Source: Nocardia vermiculata NBRC 100427
GTDB lineage: Bacteria; Actinomycetota; Actinomycetes; Mycobacteriales; Mycobacteriaceae
Reading direction: 5' to 3'
DNA: 59,366 nucleotides
Assembly (NCBI RefSeq): GCF_001613265.1
Contig: NZ_BDCA01000036.1
Span: 1-59,366 of the forward strand
In this document: positions 1 through 9,319 of the stretch, piece by piece
Layout of the letters: each line of letters starts with the position of its first letter
Numbering within the stretch: the first letter of the stretch is position 1
Notes under the pieces: generated by a model
Seen by the model: the letters and a program-made list of their open reading frames with translations, nothing else
What the model was told of the DNA's origin: nothing
Database searches by the model: none
Program-made: the position numbers and the translations under genes

Positions 1-636
1 GCCACGGTGACCGCCGAGCAGCCCGCGCCGCGCAAACGGCACACCGGCCGGTGGATCGCGCTCGGTGTGGCGCTGATCGTGGCGGTCGCGGTCGGACTCA
101 TCGTGGGCTACAAGATGATCCGCAGTAATTACTACGTCGGCGCCGACAACGGCAATGTGGTGATCATGCGTGGCCTCCCCGGCTCGGTGCTGGGCTATTC
201 GATCCAGGATGTCGACCAGGTCGTCTGCGTGAACCGCGACGACAAGGTCAGCGTGACTCGTTCCGGCGCCGGCTTCCCCAGCGGCTGCCAACGGCTGGCG
301 GTGGCCGATCTGCAACAGACCGGGCGGGACAAGGTCAACAACGGCCTGCTGCCGCCGGGGGCCTTCGACGCCACCCGGGCGCAGCTCGAGAAGCTGGCCG
401 CCACCGACCTGCTGCCGGTCTGTGTGAAAGAGGAGAAGCCGGCCAAGCCTGCGACACCTGCGGTCCCGCCGACCGACGGTGGTACCGCGGTGGCACCGGG
501 TGGCCCGGCCCCCACACCGAACGGCACCGCGGCGCCGAAGCCGCCCGGCGACCCGGCCCATACCGAAGCGCCGGCACCCACCACCGCGGCACCGGCCCCG
601 CAGACTCCGGGGGAGAACTGCAGGAAGGCGGACTGA
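1..636 (+). CDS. pstP: PP2C phosphatase PstP, C-terminal part (5' truncated by window)
   Basis: The reading frame is open from the window edge, so only the C-terminal part is present. It shows a basic juxtamembrane stretch, one hydrophobic membrane segment (about 20 residues near positions 45-115), an extracytoplasmic domain with three cysteines, and a Pro/Ala/Thr-rich tail ending in NCRKAD. This matches the membrane and external part of the mycobacterial phosphatase PstP, which dephosphorylates PknA, PknB and their substrates. The cytoplasmic PP2C catalytic domain would lie upstream of the window. Its stop codon overlaps the ATG of the next gene by one base, so it leads the rodA-pbpA-pknA-pknB operon. 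The identity rests on position plus topology, because the catalytic motifs are not visible. Confidence 0.85.
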   Translation, partial: ATVTAEQPAPRKRHTGRWIALGVALIVAVAVGLIVGYKMIRSNYYVGADNGNVVIMRGLPGSVLGYSIQDVDQVVCVNRDDKVSVTRSGAGFPSGCQRLAVADLQQTGRDKVNNGLLPPGAFDATRAQLEKLAATDLLPVCVKEEKPAKPATPAVPPTDGGTAVAPGGPAPTPNGTAAPKPPGDPAHTEAPAPTTAAPAPQTPGENCRKAD

Positions 637-2108
637 TGTCCGCACCGGCACCGTCGTCGTCCGCCGGAGCGTTTCCCAGTCCGCCGGGCGGATTCGCTCC
701 CGCGCCACCACCGTCGACCCGCCGCAACGTCGAACTGTTGCTGCTGGGTGCGGCGGTGGCCATCACGACGATCGCACTGGTGCTGGTGGAAGCCAGCCAG
801 GAACAGGAACTCACCTGGGACCTGGCCAAAATCGGTCTCGCCTATCTCGCGCTGCTCGGGGTCGCGCATCTGGCGGTGCGGCGGTTCGCGCCGTTCGCCG
901 ATCCGCTGCTGTTACCGATCGCGGCGCTGCTCAACGGCCTGGGGCTGGTCCTGATCCACCGCCTCGATCTCGCCGACGAGCAGACTGCGATCTACAACTC
1001 CTGGGAGCTCCCCTCCCCCGATGCCAACTCACAGGTGCTGTGGACGGCATTAGGCATCACCCTGTTCGTCGGTGTGCTGGTGTTCCTGCGCGATTACCGC
1101 ACGCTGGCCCGCTACAGCTACACGCTGGGGCTGGTGGGTCTGGTCGCATTGATGATTCCGGCGCTGCTGCCGGGCAGGTTCTCCGAGACCAACGGTGCCA
1201 AGATCTGGATCCGGCTGCCGGGCTTCAGTGTGCAGCCGGGTGAATTCGCGAAGATCCTGCTGATCATCTTCTTCGCCTCGGTCCTGGTCGCCAAGCGTGA
1301 TCTGTTCACCGCGGCCGGGCGGCACGTGCTGGGGATGGAGCTGCCGCGCCCGCGTGACCTGGGTCCGATCCTGCTGGTGTGGGCGACCTGCCTGGTGGTG
1401 CTGTTCTTCGAGAAGGATCTCGGCACCTCGCTGCTGATCTTCGCGACTGTGCTCGCACTGCTCTATATCGCCACCGAGCGGGTGGGCTGGCTGGTCGTCG
1501 GTATCGGCCTGCTGGCGCTCGGGTTCTTCGTCGCCTACAACGCGTTCGGGCACGTTCAGGTCCGGGTCGAGACCTGGTTGCATCCGTTCGACGACTACAA
1601 CGACACCGGCTACCAGATCTCGCAGTCGCTGTTCGGTTTGGCGACCGGCGGACTGGCCGGCACCGGGCTGGGTAGTGGCCGGCCGTCGCAGGTGCCGTTC
1701 GCCAAAACCGACTTCATCGTAGCGACCATCGGCGAGGAGTTGGGCCTGATCGGCCTGGCCGCGGTGCTGATGCTGTTCACCGTGCTGGTGCTGCGCGGGC
1801 TGCGCACCGCCCTGGCGATCCGTGACAGCTTCGGCAAGCTGCTCGCCGCGGGATTGGCTTTCACCATCGCCATTCAGGTATTCGTGGTGGTGGGCGGCGT
1901 GACCAAACTGATTCCGCTGACCGGACTCACCACGCCCTTCGTGTCCTACGGTGGCTCCTCACTGCTCGCCAACTACGCCTTGCTCGCGTTGCTGGTGAAG
2001 GTCTCCGACGCCGCCCGCGCCCCGGCACCGTCCCGGCGCCGGGAGGCCGCGCCCATCGCCGAAGCGCAGACCGAGATGATCCGCCCGGAGAAGGGAGATC
2101 CGGCATGA
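636..2108 (+). CDS. rodA: SEDS peptidoglycan glycosyltransferase RodA (FtsW/RodA/SpoVE family)
   Basis: A 490-residue polytopic membrane protein with about ten to twelve hydrophobic segments. It carries SEDS-family hallmarks: the FEKDLGTSLL stretch, the long external loop with WLHPFDDYNDTGYQ, then FIVATIGEELG and TPFVSYGGSS near the C terminus. SEDS proteins polymerise lipid II into glycan strands together with a class B PBP, which here is the adjacent pbpA. The start overlaps the pstP stop by one base and the end overlaps pbpA by four bases, so translation is probably coupled. The N terminus is proline-rich and cytoplasmic. By position it corresponds to Rv0017c RodA rather than the division-specific FtsW. 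Confidence 0.93.
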   Translation: MSAPAPSSSAGAFPSPPGGFAPAPPPSTRRNVELLLLGAAVAITTIALVLVEASQEQELTWDLAKIGLAYLALLGVAHLAVRRFAPFADPLLLPIAALLNGLGLVLIHRLDLADEQTAIYNSWELPSPDANSQVLWTALGITLFVGVLVFLRDYRTLARYSYTLGLVGLVALMIPALLPGRFSETNGAKIWIRLPGFSVQPGEFAKILLIIFFASVLVAKRDLFTAAGRHVLGMELPRPRDLGPILLVWATCLVVLFFEKDLGTSLLIFATVLALLYIATERVGWLVVGIGLLALGFFVAYNAFGHVQVRVETWLHPFDDYNDTGYQISQSLFGLATGGLAGTGLGSGRPSQVPFAKTDFIVATIGEELGLIGLAAVLMLFTVLVLRGLRTALAIRDSFGKLLAAGLAFTIAIQVFVVVGGVTKLIPLTGLTTPFVSYGGSSLLANYALLALLVKVSDAARAPAPSRRREAAPIAEAQTEMIRPEKGDPA

Positions 2109-3571
2109 ACACCCCGCTGCGCCGGGTCGCACTCGCGGTCATGGTCATGATCGTCGCGCTGCTGCTGAACGCCACCTACGTTCAGGTGATCAAGGCCGAC
2201 AGCCTGCGCAACGATCCCCGCAACTCCCGCGTGCTGCTCGACGAGTACAGCCGCCAGCGCGGCCAGATCTCGGCCGACGGCACCGTGTTGGCCAGTTCGG
2301 TCGCCACCGACGACCGATACAAGTACCTGCGCGCCTACCCCACCGACCCGTCCGCCTACGCGCCGGTGACCGGCTTCTACTCCATGCAGTACGGCAGCAC
2401 CGGTCTGGAACGCTCGGCGGATTCGGTCCTCAACGGCTCCGACAGCCAGCTGTTCGGCCGGCGGCTGATGGATATGATCTCCGGCCGCGATCCGCGGGGC
2501 GGCAATGTCGTGACCACGATCAATCCCGTCATGCAGAAAGTGGCCTACGACCAGCTGACCAGTAAGGGGTACACCGGCTCGGTGGTGGCCATCGAACCCG
2601 GCACCGGACGCATCCTGACCATGGTGTCGACCCCCAGCTACGACCCGAATCAGCTCGCCACCCACGACGGTGCGCACGCCACCCAGGCCTGGGATTCGCT
2701 CAGTGCGGATCCCGAGCAGCCGATGTTGAATCGTGCCGTGTCCCAGACCTATCCACCCGGCTCGACGTTCAAGGTCGTGACCGCGGCGGCCGCATTGTCG
2801 ATGGGCATCAAGCCCGACGACAGCTTCACCGCCGCGCCGACCATGGAACTGCCCGGCACGAAGACTCAGCTGGAGAACTACAACGGCACCCCGTGCGGCA
2901 GCGGTTCGACCGCGAGCATGTACGACGCGTTCCGGCTCTCGTGCAATACCGCCTTCGCCGAGATCGGTATGAAGGTCGGGGCGAACAAGCTGAAAGACGA
3001 GGCCGCCGCCTTCGGCATCGGCACCCATCAGGGCATTCCGATTCCGGTCGCCGACAGCACGGTCGGGCCGATACCGGACAACCCGGCACTCGCCCAGACC
3101 AGTATCGGACAACGAGATGTGGCTCTCACCCCCCTCGACGATGCGGTGATCGCGGCTACCGTGGCCAATGGCGGTGTTCGGATGGAACCGCATCTGGTCG
3201 ACCGGACTCAAGGCCCCGATCTCCGGGATCTGTCCACCACCAAGCCGGTGTCGGTCGGGCAGGCGGTCAGCGCTCCGGTCGCCAGTGAGTTGACGAAGAT
3301 GATGATCGCCTCCGAAAAGGCCACCACCGGCGGAAACCAACCGCGGTCGTACCAGATCGCATCCAAGACCGGCACCGCCGAACACGGCAGCGACCCGCGC
3401 AATACTCCGCCACACGCGTGGTACATAGCTTTCGCACCGGCCCAGAACCCGAAGATCGCCATCGCGGTCGTCGTGGAGAACGGTGGTGACCGTGCACTGG
3501 CCGCCACCGGCGGATCGGTCGCGGCACCGGTGGCGCGGGCAGTACTCGATGCCGGATTGCAGGGGGGCTGA
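2105..3571 (+). CDS. pbpA: Class B penicillin-binding protein PbpA
   Basis: A 488-residue bitopic protein with an N-terminal membrane anchor (about residues 8-24), a PBP dimerisation-type region, then a transpeptidase domain with all three active-site motifs: STFK at residues 220-223 (nucleophile Ser220), SCN at 279-281 and KTG at 421-423. It crosslinks peptidoglycan at the outer face of the membrane and is the natural partner of RodA, whose gene it overlaps by four bases. In mycobacteria PbpA is linked to division and septum formation and is a phosphorylation target of the kinases encoded next. The length is normal for the family (Mtb PbpA is about 490 residues). Confidence 0.94.
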   Translation: MNTPLRRVALAVMVMIVALLLNATYVQVIKADSLRNDPRNSRVLLDEYSRQRGQISADGTVLASSVATDDRYKYLRAYPTDPSAYAPVTGFYSMQYGSTGLERSADSVLNGSDSQLFGRRLMDMISGRDPRGGNVVTTINPVMQKVAYDQLTSKGYTGSVVAIEPGTGRILTMVSTPSYDPNQLATHDGAHATQAWDSLSADPEQPMLNRAVSQTYPPGSTFKVVTAAAALSMGIKPDDSFTAAPTMELPGTKTQLENYNGTPCGSGSTASMYDAFRLSCNTAFAEIGMKVGANKLKDEAAAFGIGTHQGIPIPVADSTVGPIPDNPALAQTSIGQRDVALTPLDDAVIAATVANGGVRMEPHLVDRTQGPDLRDLSTTKPVSVGQAVSAPVASELTKMMIASEKATTGGNQPRSYQIASKTGTAEHGSDPRNTPPHAWYIAFAPAQNPKIAIAVVVENGGDRALAATGGSVAAPVARAVLDAGLQGG

Positions 3572-3641
3572 CCACTATGAATGAGCGAGGACCAGGACCC
3601 CAGGTGCACATGCAACAACATCGCGATCTGCGAACCTACCG

Positions 3642-5174
3642 ATGGGGGCGACCGTGCTGAACAACGGCGCCCTGATCGCCGATCGGTATCGGCTGCAGCG
3701 ACTGATCGCCACCGGCGGTATGGGCCAGGTGTGGGACGCATTGGACACCCGGCTGGACCGGCGTGTCGCGGTGAAGGTGCTCAAGGCGGAGTTCTCCGCT
3801 GATCCCACCTTCCGGCACCGGTTCAAGACCGAGGCCAAAACCACCGCGCAGCTCAACCACCCTGGTATCGCCGGTGTGTACGACTACGGCGAAACCTACG
3901 ATCCGCAGGGCGGTGAGGTCGCCTATCTGGTGATGGAGCTGGTCCAGGGCGAACCGCTCAACGCAGTGCTCAACCGGCTCGGACGGCTGTCGGTCGGTCA
4001 GGGCCTGGACATGCTCGAGCAGACCAGCCGCGCACTCGAGGTCGCACATACCGCGGGCGTGGTGCACCGTGATGTGAAACCCGGCAATATCCTGGTCACT
4101 CCCACCGGCCAGGTGAAGATCACCGATTTCGGCATCGCCAAGGCGGTCGACGCCTCACCGGTCACCAAGACCGGCATGGTGATGGGGACGGCGCAGTACA
4201 TCGCGCCCGAACAGGCCACCGGCGAGGACGCCACCTCGGCGAGTGATGTGTATTCACTGGGCGTCGTCGGTTACGAAGCACTGTCGGGACATCGGCCGTT
4301 CAGCGGTGACGGTGCACTCACGGTCGCGATGAAACACGTGCGCGAGGCCCCGCCGCCGATGCCGACCGATCTGCCGCCGAATGTGCGCGAGCTGATCGAG
4401 ATCACCCTGGCCAAGGATCCCGCCGGACGCTATCGCAGCGGTGGTGAATTCGCCGATGCCGTGGCCGCGGTCCGGGCCGGGCGCCGGCCACCCCCGCCCG
4501 GAGGTGGGGCTCCCACGGCTGCCGCGCGCGTCATGCCGCCACCGGGGCCGACAGCGGTCATTCCGCGCAACGAATACGACGGTGCGACGGTGCGTCATCA
4601 GGCCGCCGAGCCGGCGGCCGGCGCTACCGCCATGATGTCCGGCCCGGACGACCCGGCCACGGATCCGGATCGGCGCCGGTTCACCACCGGACAGAAGGTG
4701 ATGGCCGGACTCGGGGCGGGCGCGGTGCTGCTCGGCGGCCTGGCCGCCTGGGTACTGCTCAGCGGTGAGGCACCGGATCCCAAGGTCTCGCCGGTGACGA
4801 CCACGACGCGCTCCGCGGTCGTGGAGCCGCCGCCGACCAGTGTGTGGTCCACCTCCGAGGAGCCGCCGGTCACGACCGAAGAGCAGACTCCGGAGCCGAC
4901 CACGACGACACCGGAACCGACCACGACCACGACGGCACCGCCGAGCACGACGACACCGCCGCCGACCACCTCGTCGAGCACGACCCGGGAGCGCCCGACA
5001 CTGCCGTCGCTGCCGACAACGCGCCCGTCCTATCCGTCTCTCGACCTACCATTACCGGGAGCCGGTGGCGCACACGAGGTCGAGGGCACTCGCGACCCGG
5101 CCAGCACGACGGAAGCCGGCAGCGGCGACGAGAGCGACACCGAAACCGACACCTCCTCACAAGGATGGCCATGA
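3642..5174 (+). CDS. pknA: Serine/threonine protein kinase PknA
   Basis: A 510-residue transmembrane kinase. The Hanks-type domain fills the first 270 residues: glycine loop IATGGMGQVW, VAVKVLK lysine, catalytic loop VVHRDVKPGN, DFG motif in ITDFGIAK, and a Thr-rich activation loop ending GTAQYIAPEQ. A hydrophobic segment follows (GLGAGAVLLGGLAAWVLL), then a long Thr/Pro/Ser-rich external tail with many TTT runs and no PASTA domain, as in other PknA proteins. It phosphorylates cell-shape and division proteins together with PknB. A 70-base gap separates it from pbpA. The ATG at 3642 is supported by alignment of the kinase start (recalled Mtb PknA begins shortly before RYRLQRLIATGG). GTG at 3654 is an alternative start. 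Confidence 0.94.
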   Translation: MGATVLNNGALIADRYRLQRLIATGGMGQVWDALDTRLDRRVAVKVLKAEFSADPTFRHRFKTEAKTTAQLNHPGIAGVYDYGETYDPQGGEVAYLVMELVQGEPLNAVLNRLGRLSVGQGLDMLEQTSRALEVAHTAGVVHRDVKPGNILVTPTGQVKITDFGIAKAVDASPVTKTGMVMGTAQYIAPEQATGEDATSASDVYSLGVVGYEALSGHRPFSGDGALTVAMKHVREAPPPMPTDLPPNVRELIEITLAKDPAGRYRSGGEFADAVAAVRAGRRPPPPGGGAPTAAARVMPPPGPTAVIPRNEYDGATVRHQAAEPAAGATAMMSGPDDPATDPDRRRFTTGQKVMAGLGAGAVLLGGLAAWVLLSGEAPDPKVSPVTTTTRSAVVEPPPTSVWSTSEEPPVTTEEQTPEPTTTTPEPTTTTTAPPSTTTPPPTTSSSTTRERPTLPSLPTTRPSYPSLDLPLPGAGGAHEVEGTRDPASTTEAGSGDESDTETDTSSQGWP

Positions 5175-7069
5175 CGACCCCGAAGAATCTGTCTTCTCGC
5201 TACGAGCTGGGCGAGATCATCGGATTCGGAGGTATGTCGGAGGTACACAAAGCTCGTGACCTGCGACTGAGCCGGGACGTGGCGATCAAGGTGCTGCGCG
5301 CCGATCTGGCCCGCGACCCCACGTTCTATCTGCGTTTCAAACGTGAGGCGCAGAATGCCGCGGCGCTGAACCACCCGGCCATCGTGGCGGTGTACGACAC
5401 CGGCGAGGCCGAGGTGGACGGTGGTCCGCTGCCCTACATCGTCATGGAGTACGTCGACGGTGAGACGCTGCGCGATATCGTGCGCGGCAAGGGTCCACTG
5501 CCGCCGCGCCGGGCGATGGAGATCATCGCCGATGTCGCCGCCGCGCTGGATTTCAGCCACAAGAACGGCATCGTGCATCGCGATATGAAGCCAGCCAACA
5601 TCATGATCAACCGCCAGGGTGCGGTGAAGGTGATGGATTTCGGTATCGCGCGCGCAATCGCCGACAGCTCCAATCCGATGACCCAGACCGCGGCCGTCAT
5701 CGGCACCGCGCAGTATCTGTCGCCGGAGCAGGCCCGCGGTGAACAGGTGGATGCCCGTTCCGACGTGTACTCCGTCGGTTGTGTGCTGTACGAGATCCTC
5801 ACCGGGCAGCCGCCGTTCATCGGCGACTCGCCGCTGGCGGTTGCCTATCAGCATGTGCGCGAGGATCCGAAGCTGCCGTCGCTCGTGCACCCCGGGGTGC
5901 CGCGGGAACTCGATTCGGTGATCCTCAAGGCGATGGCCAAGAATCCGGCCAACCGCTATCAGTCCGCCGCCGAGATGCGCGCCGATCTGATCCGGGTGCT
6001 CGGCGGGCAGAAGCCGCACGCCCCGATGGTGATGACCGACGAAGACCGCACCACCATGCTCGGCACCATGGAACCGGAGCCGCGCAGCTACCGCACGGTC
6101 GAGCGCAACGACGGCGACGACGAACCCGAACCCGATTCCGGTCGTTCCCGCCGAACGTGGCTCGCCATCGGCTCGGCGGCACTGGTGGTCGTGCTCGTCG
6201 CGCTGTTCTGGGTGTTGATCGGTCCGGGCAGCCGTCCCGAACAGATCGCGATTCCCGATCTGGCGAACGAATCGGCGCAGCAGGCCCGCGACGATCTGGA
6301 GGGCCTCGGCTTCAACGTCGACACTCAACACAAACCGGACGGCAAGGTCGCCGAGGGCAATGTCGTATCCACCCAGCCGCTGGGCGGTGCGCGGGTGGAC
6401 AAGGGTTCCACCGTCACCCTGCAGATTTCGTCCGGTCCGCAGCAGGTTCCGGTGCCGCGGCTCGCGACGTTGTCCCAGCAGCAGGCCGAACAGAATCTCA
6501 ACGCCGTCGGCCTGACCTTGGATCCGCAGATCGCCCGGGATGCGTCCAGTCCAGAGGACAAGGACAAGGTGATCAACCAGAACCCCGCGCCGGGCGCGAA
6601 GACCGACGCCGGGACCAAGGTCACGATCACCCTCGGCAAGGGGCCCGACGAGGTCTACGTTCCCGATGTCGTCGGTCAGCAGATCGACACCGCGGAGCCG
6701 ACGCTGTCCAAGAGCGCCGGGTTCAAGGTGGTCGTCCAGAAGGTGAGCTCGTCGAAGCCGGCGGGTGAGGTGCTCTCCACCGACCCGTCCGGCGGTTCCA
6801 TGGCCGCCAAGGGTTCCACCATCACCGTGCGCGTGTCCAGCGATCAGATCACGATGCCGTCGCTGGAGGGCCTGACGCCGTCGCAGGCGTTGGCGAAGCT
6901 GCAGTCGGTGGGCTGGACGGGGACCGCGAGCCAGATCGACCAGAGCACCCGCGGCACCTTCGATGCCACGATGATCGGACATATCGTCGATCAGGACCCG
7001 GCGGCGGGATCCTCGATCGCGAAGGACGGCCGGATCCGGATCGTCACCGCGGTACTGGCGCCGCCGTGA
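5171..7069 (+). CDS. pknB: Serine/threonine protein kinase PknB with PASTA domains
   Basis: A 632-residue kinase. The chosen ATG overlaps the pknA stop (ATGA) and gives MTTPKNLSSRYELGEIIGFG, matching the known PknB N terminus. A second ATG lies two codons upstream. The catalytic Lys falls at residue 40, as in Mtb PknB. The HRDMKPAN loop, DFGIAR and the activation loop MTQTAAVIGTAQYLSPEQ are intact. A membrane segment (AIGSAALVVVLVALFWVL) near residue 345 is followed by four PASTA repeats that bind muropeptides or lipid II outside the cell. It controls cell-wall synthesis, for example through CwlM, which is encoded later in this window. The stop codon abuts directly, with no spacer, the stop codon of the convergent gene downstream. 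Confidence 0.95.
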   Translation: MTTPKNLSSRYELGEIIGFGGMSEVHKARDLRLSRDVAIKVLRADLARDPTFYLRFKREAQNAAALNHPAIVAVYDTGEAEVDGGPLPYIVMEYVDGETLRDIVRGKGPLPPRRAMEIIADVAAALDFSHKNGIVHRDMKPANIMINRQGAVKVMDFGIARAIADSSNPMTQTAAVIGTAQYLSPEQARGEQVDARSDVYSVGCVLYEILTGQPPFIGDSPLAVAYQHVREDPKLPSLVHPGVPRELDSVILKAMAKNPANRYQSAAEMRADLIRVLGGQKPHAPMVMTDEDRTTMLGTMEPEPRSYRTVERNDGDDEPEPDSGRSRRTWLAIGSAALVVVLVALFWVLIGPGSRPEQIAIPDLANESAQQARDDLEGLGFNVDTQHKPDGKVAEGNVVSTQPLGGARVDKGSTVTLQISSGPQQVPVPRLATLSQQQAEQNLNAVGLTLDPQIARDASSPEDKDKVINQNPAPGAKTDAGTKVTITLGKGPDEVYVPDVVGQQIDTAEPTLSKSAGFKVVVQKVSSSKPAGEVLSTDPSGGSMAAKGSTITVRVSSDQITMPSLEGLTPSQALAKLQSVGWTGTASQIDQSTRGTFDATMIGHIVDQDPAAGSSIAKDGRIRIVTAVLAPP

Positions 7070-7573
7070 TCACAGCGTGAGGTGGCGGTTCATCGACATG
7101 GCCTCGTCGGCCAGGTCGGGTAGTTCCACCACCTCGACGCCGTGTTCGCGCAACTTCTCCACCCCGACGCAGTTCACGACGAAGGTTCCCGGTTCCCGCC
7201 AGGCGATGACCACGCGCGTGATGCCGGCCGCGAGGATGCGGTCGGTACATGGCGCGCGGTCCTGGGACGCACGCTGCGAGCACGGCTCGAGACTGCTGTA
7301 GACGGTGGCACCCGGCGGCGGCAGGCCGGGTGCGAGTTTGTTCAGCGCCGATTCCTCGGCATGAACCTTCGCGTCGGTTTCGCGCGAGTAGCCGTGCGCG
7401 ATCTCCACCCCGTCCGCACCGACGATCACCGCGCCCACCGAGAAGGCGGTATCACTGGGCGGGCACAACCGTGCCAGACCGATCGCATGATGCATCCAGA
7501 ACCGGTCCGATCCCGGTTGCCCGGGGACGCGGCCGGGGGTGCCGGACCTGCCCGGTGTGGAATCCGTGGTCAC
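7070..7573 (-). CDS. Zinc deaminase domain protein (RibD N-domain-like)
   Basis: A 167-residue cytidine/deoxycytidylate-type deaminase. The zinc site is visible as HAEES (His ligand, catalytic Glu) and PCSQRASQDRAPC (two Cys ligands). The PC-x-R spacing and the C-terminal substrate loop resemble the deaminase half of RibD (diaminohydroxyphosphoribosylaminopyrimidine deaminase of riboflavin synthesis). Its start overlaps by four bases the end of the next gene upstream, which encodes the matching reductase half, so the two act as a split RibD or as paralogues of it. Whether this pair makes riboflavin or a specialised pyrimidine product cannot be told from sequence. A complete ribD may exist elsewhere in the genome. 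Confidence 0.8.
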   Translation of the reverse strand: MTTDSTPGRSGTPGRVPGQPGSDRFWMHHAIGLARLCPPSDTAFSVGAVIVGADGVEIAHGYSRETDAKVHAEESALNKLAPGLPPPGATVYSSLEPCSQRASQDRAPCTDRILAAGITRVVIAWREPGTFVVNCVGVEKLREHGVEVVELPDLADEAMSMNRHLTL

Positions 7574-8292
7574 CGCGTGTTCTCCCGCTCCGCTGCGCTT
7601 CCGTCGTCGAGTTCGCGGCGATGCCGGGCCCGGTAGCGCAATACCGCGACATCGCCCAGGCTGCTCACCTCCGCCAAGGCCATTCTGCGCCGCGAACCTC
7701 CCGGGAAGTCCGCCGGATGCAGGAACCGCGGGGCGGCATCGTCGCCGACGAGTACCGGCGCGACCGCCACGATCAACTCATCGGCCAGATCGGCGGCGAG
7801 GAATGCGGTATGGATACGGCCACCGCCCTCGACCATCAGCCGCGCGATACCGCGGGCGCCCAGATCGTCGAGCAAGGCACCGAAATCGATGACCTCGCCC
7901 AGCTCCACGACCTCGGCAAAGTTGTCGAGCCGATCTCCTATCCGGCGCCGACCGGCCGCGGTCGTGTACACCAGCCGTGACCCGCCGACATGCCAGAACC
8001 GCAGTTCGGGCGACAGGTCACCGCCGGCGCTCACGATGACCCGGACCGGAAATTCCGGATCGCCCGCGGCGAGTCGCGCGGCGCGGCGTTCGGCACTGTT
8101 GACCAGCAGCCGCGGATTGTCCTTACGCAGTGTTTCGGCGCCGATCAGGATGGCGTCGGATTCGGCCCGCACCCGATCGACGCGTTCGAAGTCCTCCGCG
8201 TTGGACAGCAGCAGTCGTTCGGGCCCGGCATCGTCGATATATCCGTCGATGCTGGTGGCCACCGACAACGTCACGTACGGGCGCGAACTCAT
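7570..8292 (-). CDS. Pyrimidine reductase (RibD C-terminal domain / DHFR-like) protein
   Basis: A 240-residue protein of the RibD_C/dihydrofolate-reductase-like fold. Markers are VTLSVATSIDGYIDD near the N terminus, SDAILIGAETLRKDNPRLL, and the nucleotide-binding glycine stretch RLMVEGGGRIHTAFL, followed by VAPVLVGDDAAPRF. In riboflavin synthesis this domain reduces the ribosyl side chain with NADPH. The open frame extends 21 codons further upstream, but the ATG at 8292 is preferred because it overlaps the pabA stop as ATGA and starts right at the family N terminus (MSSRPYVTLS). The gene order pabA - reductase - deaminase implies one minus-strand operon. The two halves are usually fused as RibD, and here they are separate overlapping genes. 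Confidence 0.82.
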   Translation of the reverse strand: MSSRPYVTLSVATSIDGYIDDAGPERLLLSNAEDFERVDRVRAESDAILIGAETLRKDNPRLLVNSAERRAARLAAGDPEFPVRVIVSAGGDLSPELRFWHVGGSRLVYTTAAGRRRIGDRLDNFAEVVELGEVIDFGALLDDLGARGIARLMVEGGGRIHTAFLAADLADELIVAVAPVLVGDDAAPRFLHPADFPGGSRRRMALAEVSSLGDVAVLRYRARHRRELDDGSAAERENTR

Positions 8293-8927
8293 ACCAATGC
8301 CGCGACCTCGGCCTCGAGTGCTTCGACCAGCCCCTCGGCCGGACGCTTGCCACACACCTCGAGCCAGTTCGCCAGCATGCGGTGCCCGCCCTGGGTCAGT
8401 ACCGATTCGGGATGGAACTGCACGCCGTGAACGGGCAGCTCACGGTGGCGTACCGCCATCACGATGCCGCTCTCGGTCCGCCCGATCACCTCGAGTTCGG
8501 CGGGCAGGGTGTCTTCCAGGACCGTCAGCGAGTGATAACGGGTGGCGGTGAAGGGGTCCGGCAGCCCGGCCAACACTCCCGCACCGATGTGGAATACCGA
8601 ACTGGTCTTGCCGTGCAGCAGTTCCGGTGCCCGGGTCACGGTGGCGCCGAAGGCGGCGCCGATCGCCTGATGCCCCAGGCAGACCCCGAGCAGCGGGGTA
8701 CGGTGGCGGGCAGCTGCGTGCACCAGTTCGATGCTCGCGCCGGCCCGTTCCGGGGTACCGGGCCCGGGGCTGATCAGCACGCCGTCGAAATCGGTGACCA
8801 TGGCGTCGGGCGAGGCGAGGCGCGGGTCGTCGTTGCGCCAGACATCCACATCCACACTCAGCTGGCCCAGATACTGCACGAGGTTGAATACGAAGCTGTC
8901 GTAATTGTCGACGACCAGAACACGCAT
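8289..8927 (-). CDS. pabA: Aminodeoxychorismate/anthranilate synthase glutamine amidotransferase subunit
   Basis: A 212-residue class I glutamine amidotransferase. MRVLVVDNYDSFVFNLVQYL is the classic TrpG/PabA N terminus. The nucleophile Cys sits in LLGVCLGHQAIG, and the catalytic His/Glu pair in VQFHPESVLTQGG. It supplies ammonia to chorismate-using synthases of folate (PabB) or tryptophan (TrpE). The isolated location next to pknB corresponds to Rv0013, annotated trpG/pabA in mycobacteria. It may serve either partner. It heads the minus-strand operon with the two RibD-like genes and is divergent from crgA, with a 94-base intergenic region holding both promoters. Confidence 0.92.
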   Translation of the reverse strand: MRVLVVDNYDSFVFNLVQYLGQLSVDVDVWRNDDPRLASPDAMVTDFDGVLISPGPGTPERAGASIELVHAAARHRTPLLGVCLGHQAIGAAFGATVTRAPELLHGKTSSVFHIGAGVLAGLPDPFTATRYHSLTVLEDTLPAELEVIGRTESGIVMAVRHRELPVHGVQFHPESVLTQGGHRMLANWLEVCGKRPAEGLVEALEAEVAALV

Positions 8928-9021
8928 GGTTCGAGAGTACTTCCAGCAGCACGCCGCACCACCATCGATACGCAGCTGAGATAGCCTTTAGGCAGACCTG
9001 CACGCCGAATACGAGGACGTC

Positions 9022-9285
9022 ATGCCCAAGTCGAAGGTCCGCAAGAAGACCGATTACACGATCAACCCGACCAGCCGCACTCCGGTGAAGGTCAAGGGCG
9101 GCCCGTCGCCGGTCTGGTATGTGACGATCATGCTCGGCTTCATGCTGGCCGGGCTGGCGTGGCTGCTGGTCTACTACCTGGCCGGACCGCACATCCAGTG
9201 GATGAGCGATCTCGACGCCTGGAACTTCCTCATCGGCTTCGGGCTGATGGTGATCGGGCTGATCATGACGATGCGGTGGCGCTGA
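9022..9285 (+). CDS. crgA: Cell division protein CrgA
   Basis: A small 87-residue membrane protein with the CrgA signature: a basic N terminus MPKSKVRKK, a short polar stretch with the conserved NP-S-R-TPVKVK and GPSPVWYV, then two membrane helices (about 30-51 and 65-83) joined by a short external loop. CrgA recruits septal peptidoglycan enzymes (FtsQ, FtsI, PbpA, CwsA) to the FtsZ ring in actinobacteria. Length matches the family (Mtb CrgA is 93 residues). A GAGGA Shine-Dalgarno lies about 7 bases before the ATG. Confidence 0.95.
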   Translation: MPKSKVRKKTDYTINPTSRTPVKVKGGPSPVWYVTIMLGFMLAGLAWLLVYYLAGPHIQWMSDLDAWNFLIGFGLMVIGLIMTMRWR

Positions 9286-9319
9286 CCGACTGATTACACG
9301 CGTGTTATTCATACACACC

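Noticed and set aside
5030..6982. 650-codon minus-strand frame opposite pknB
   Set aside because: Antisense shadow of a conserved kinase gene; no motif and no start signal.
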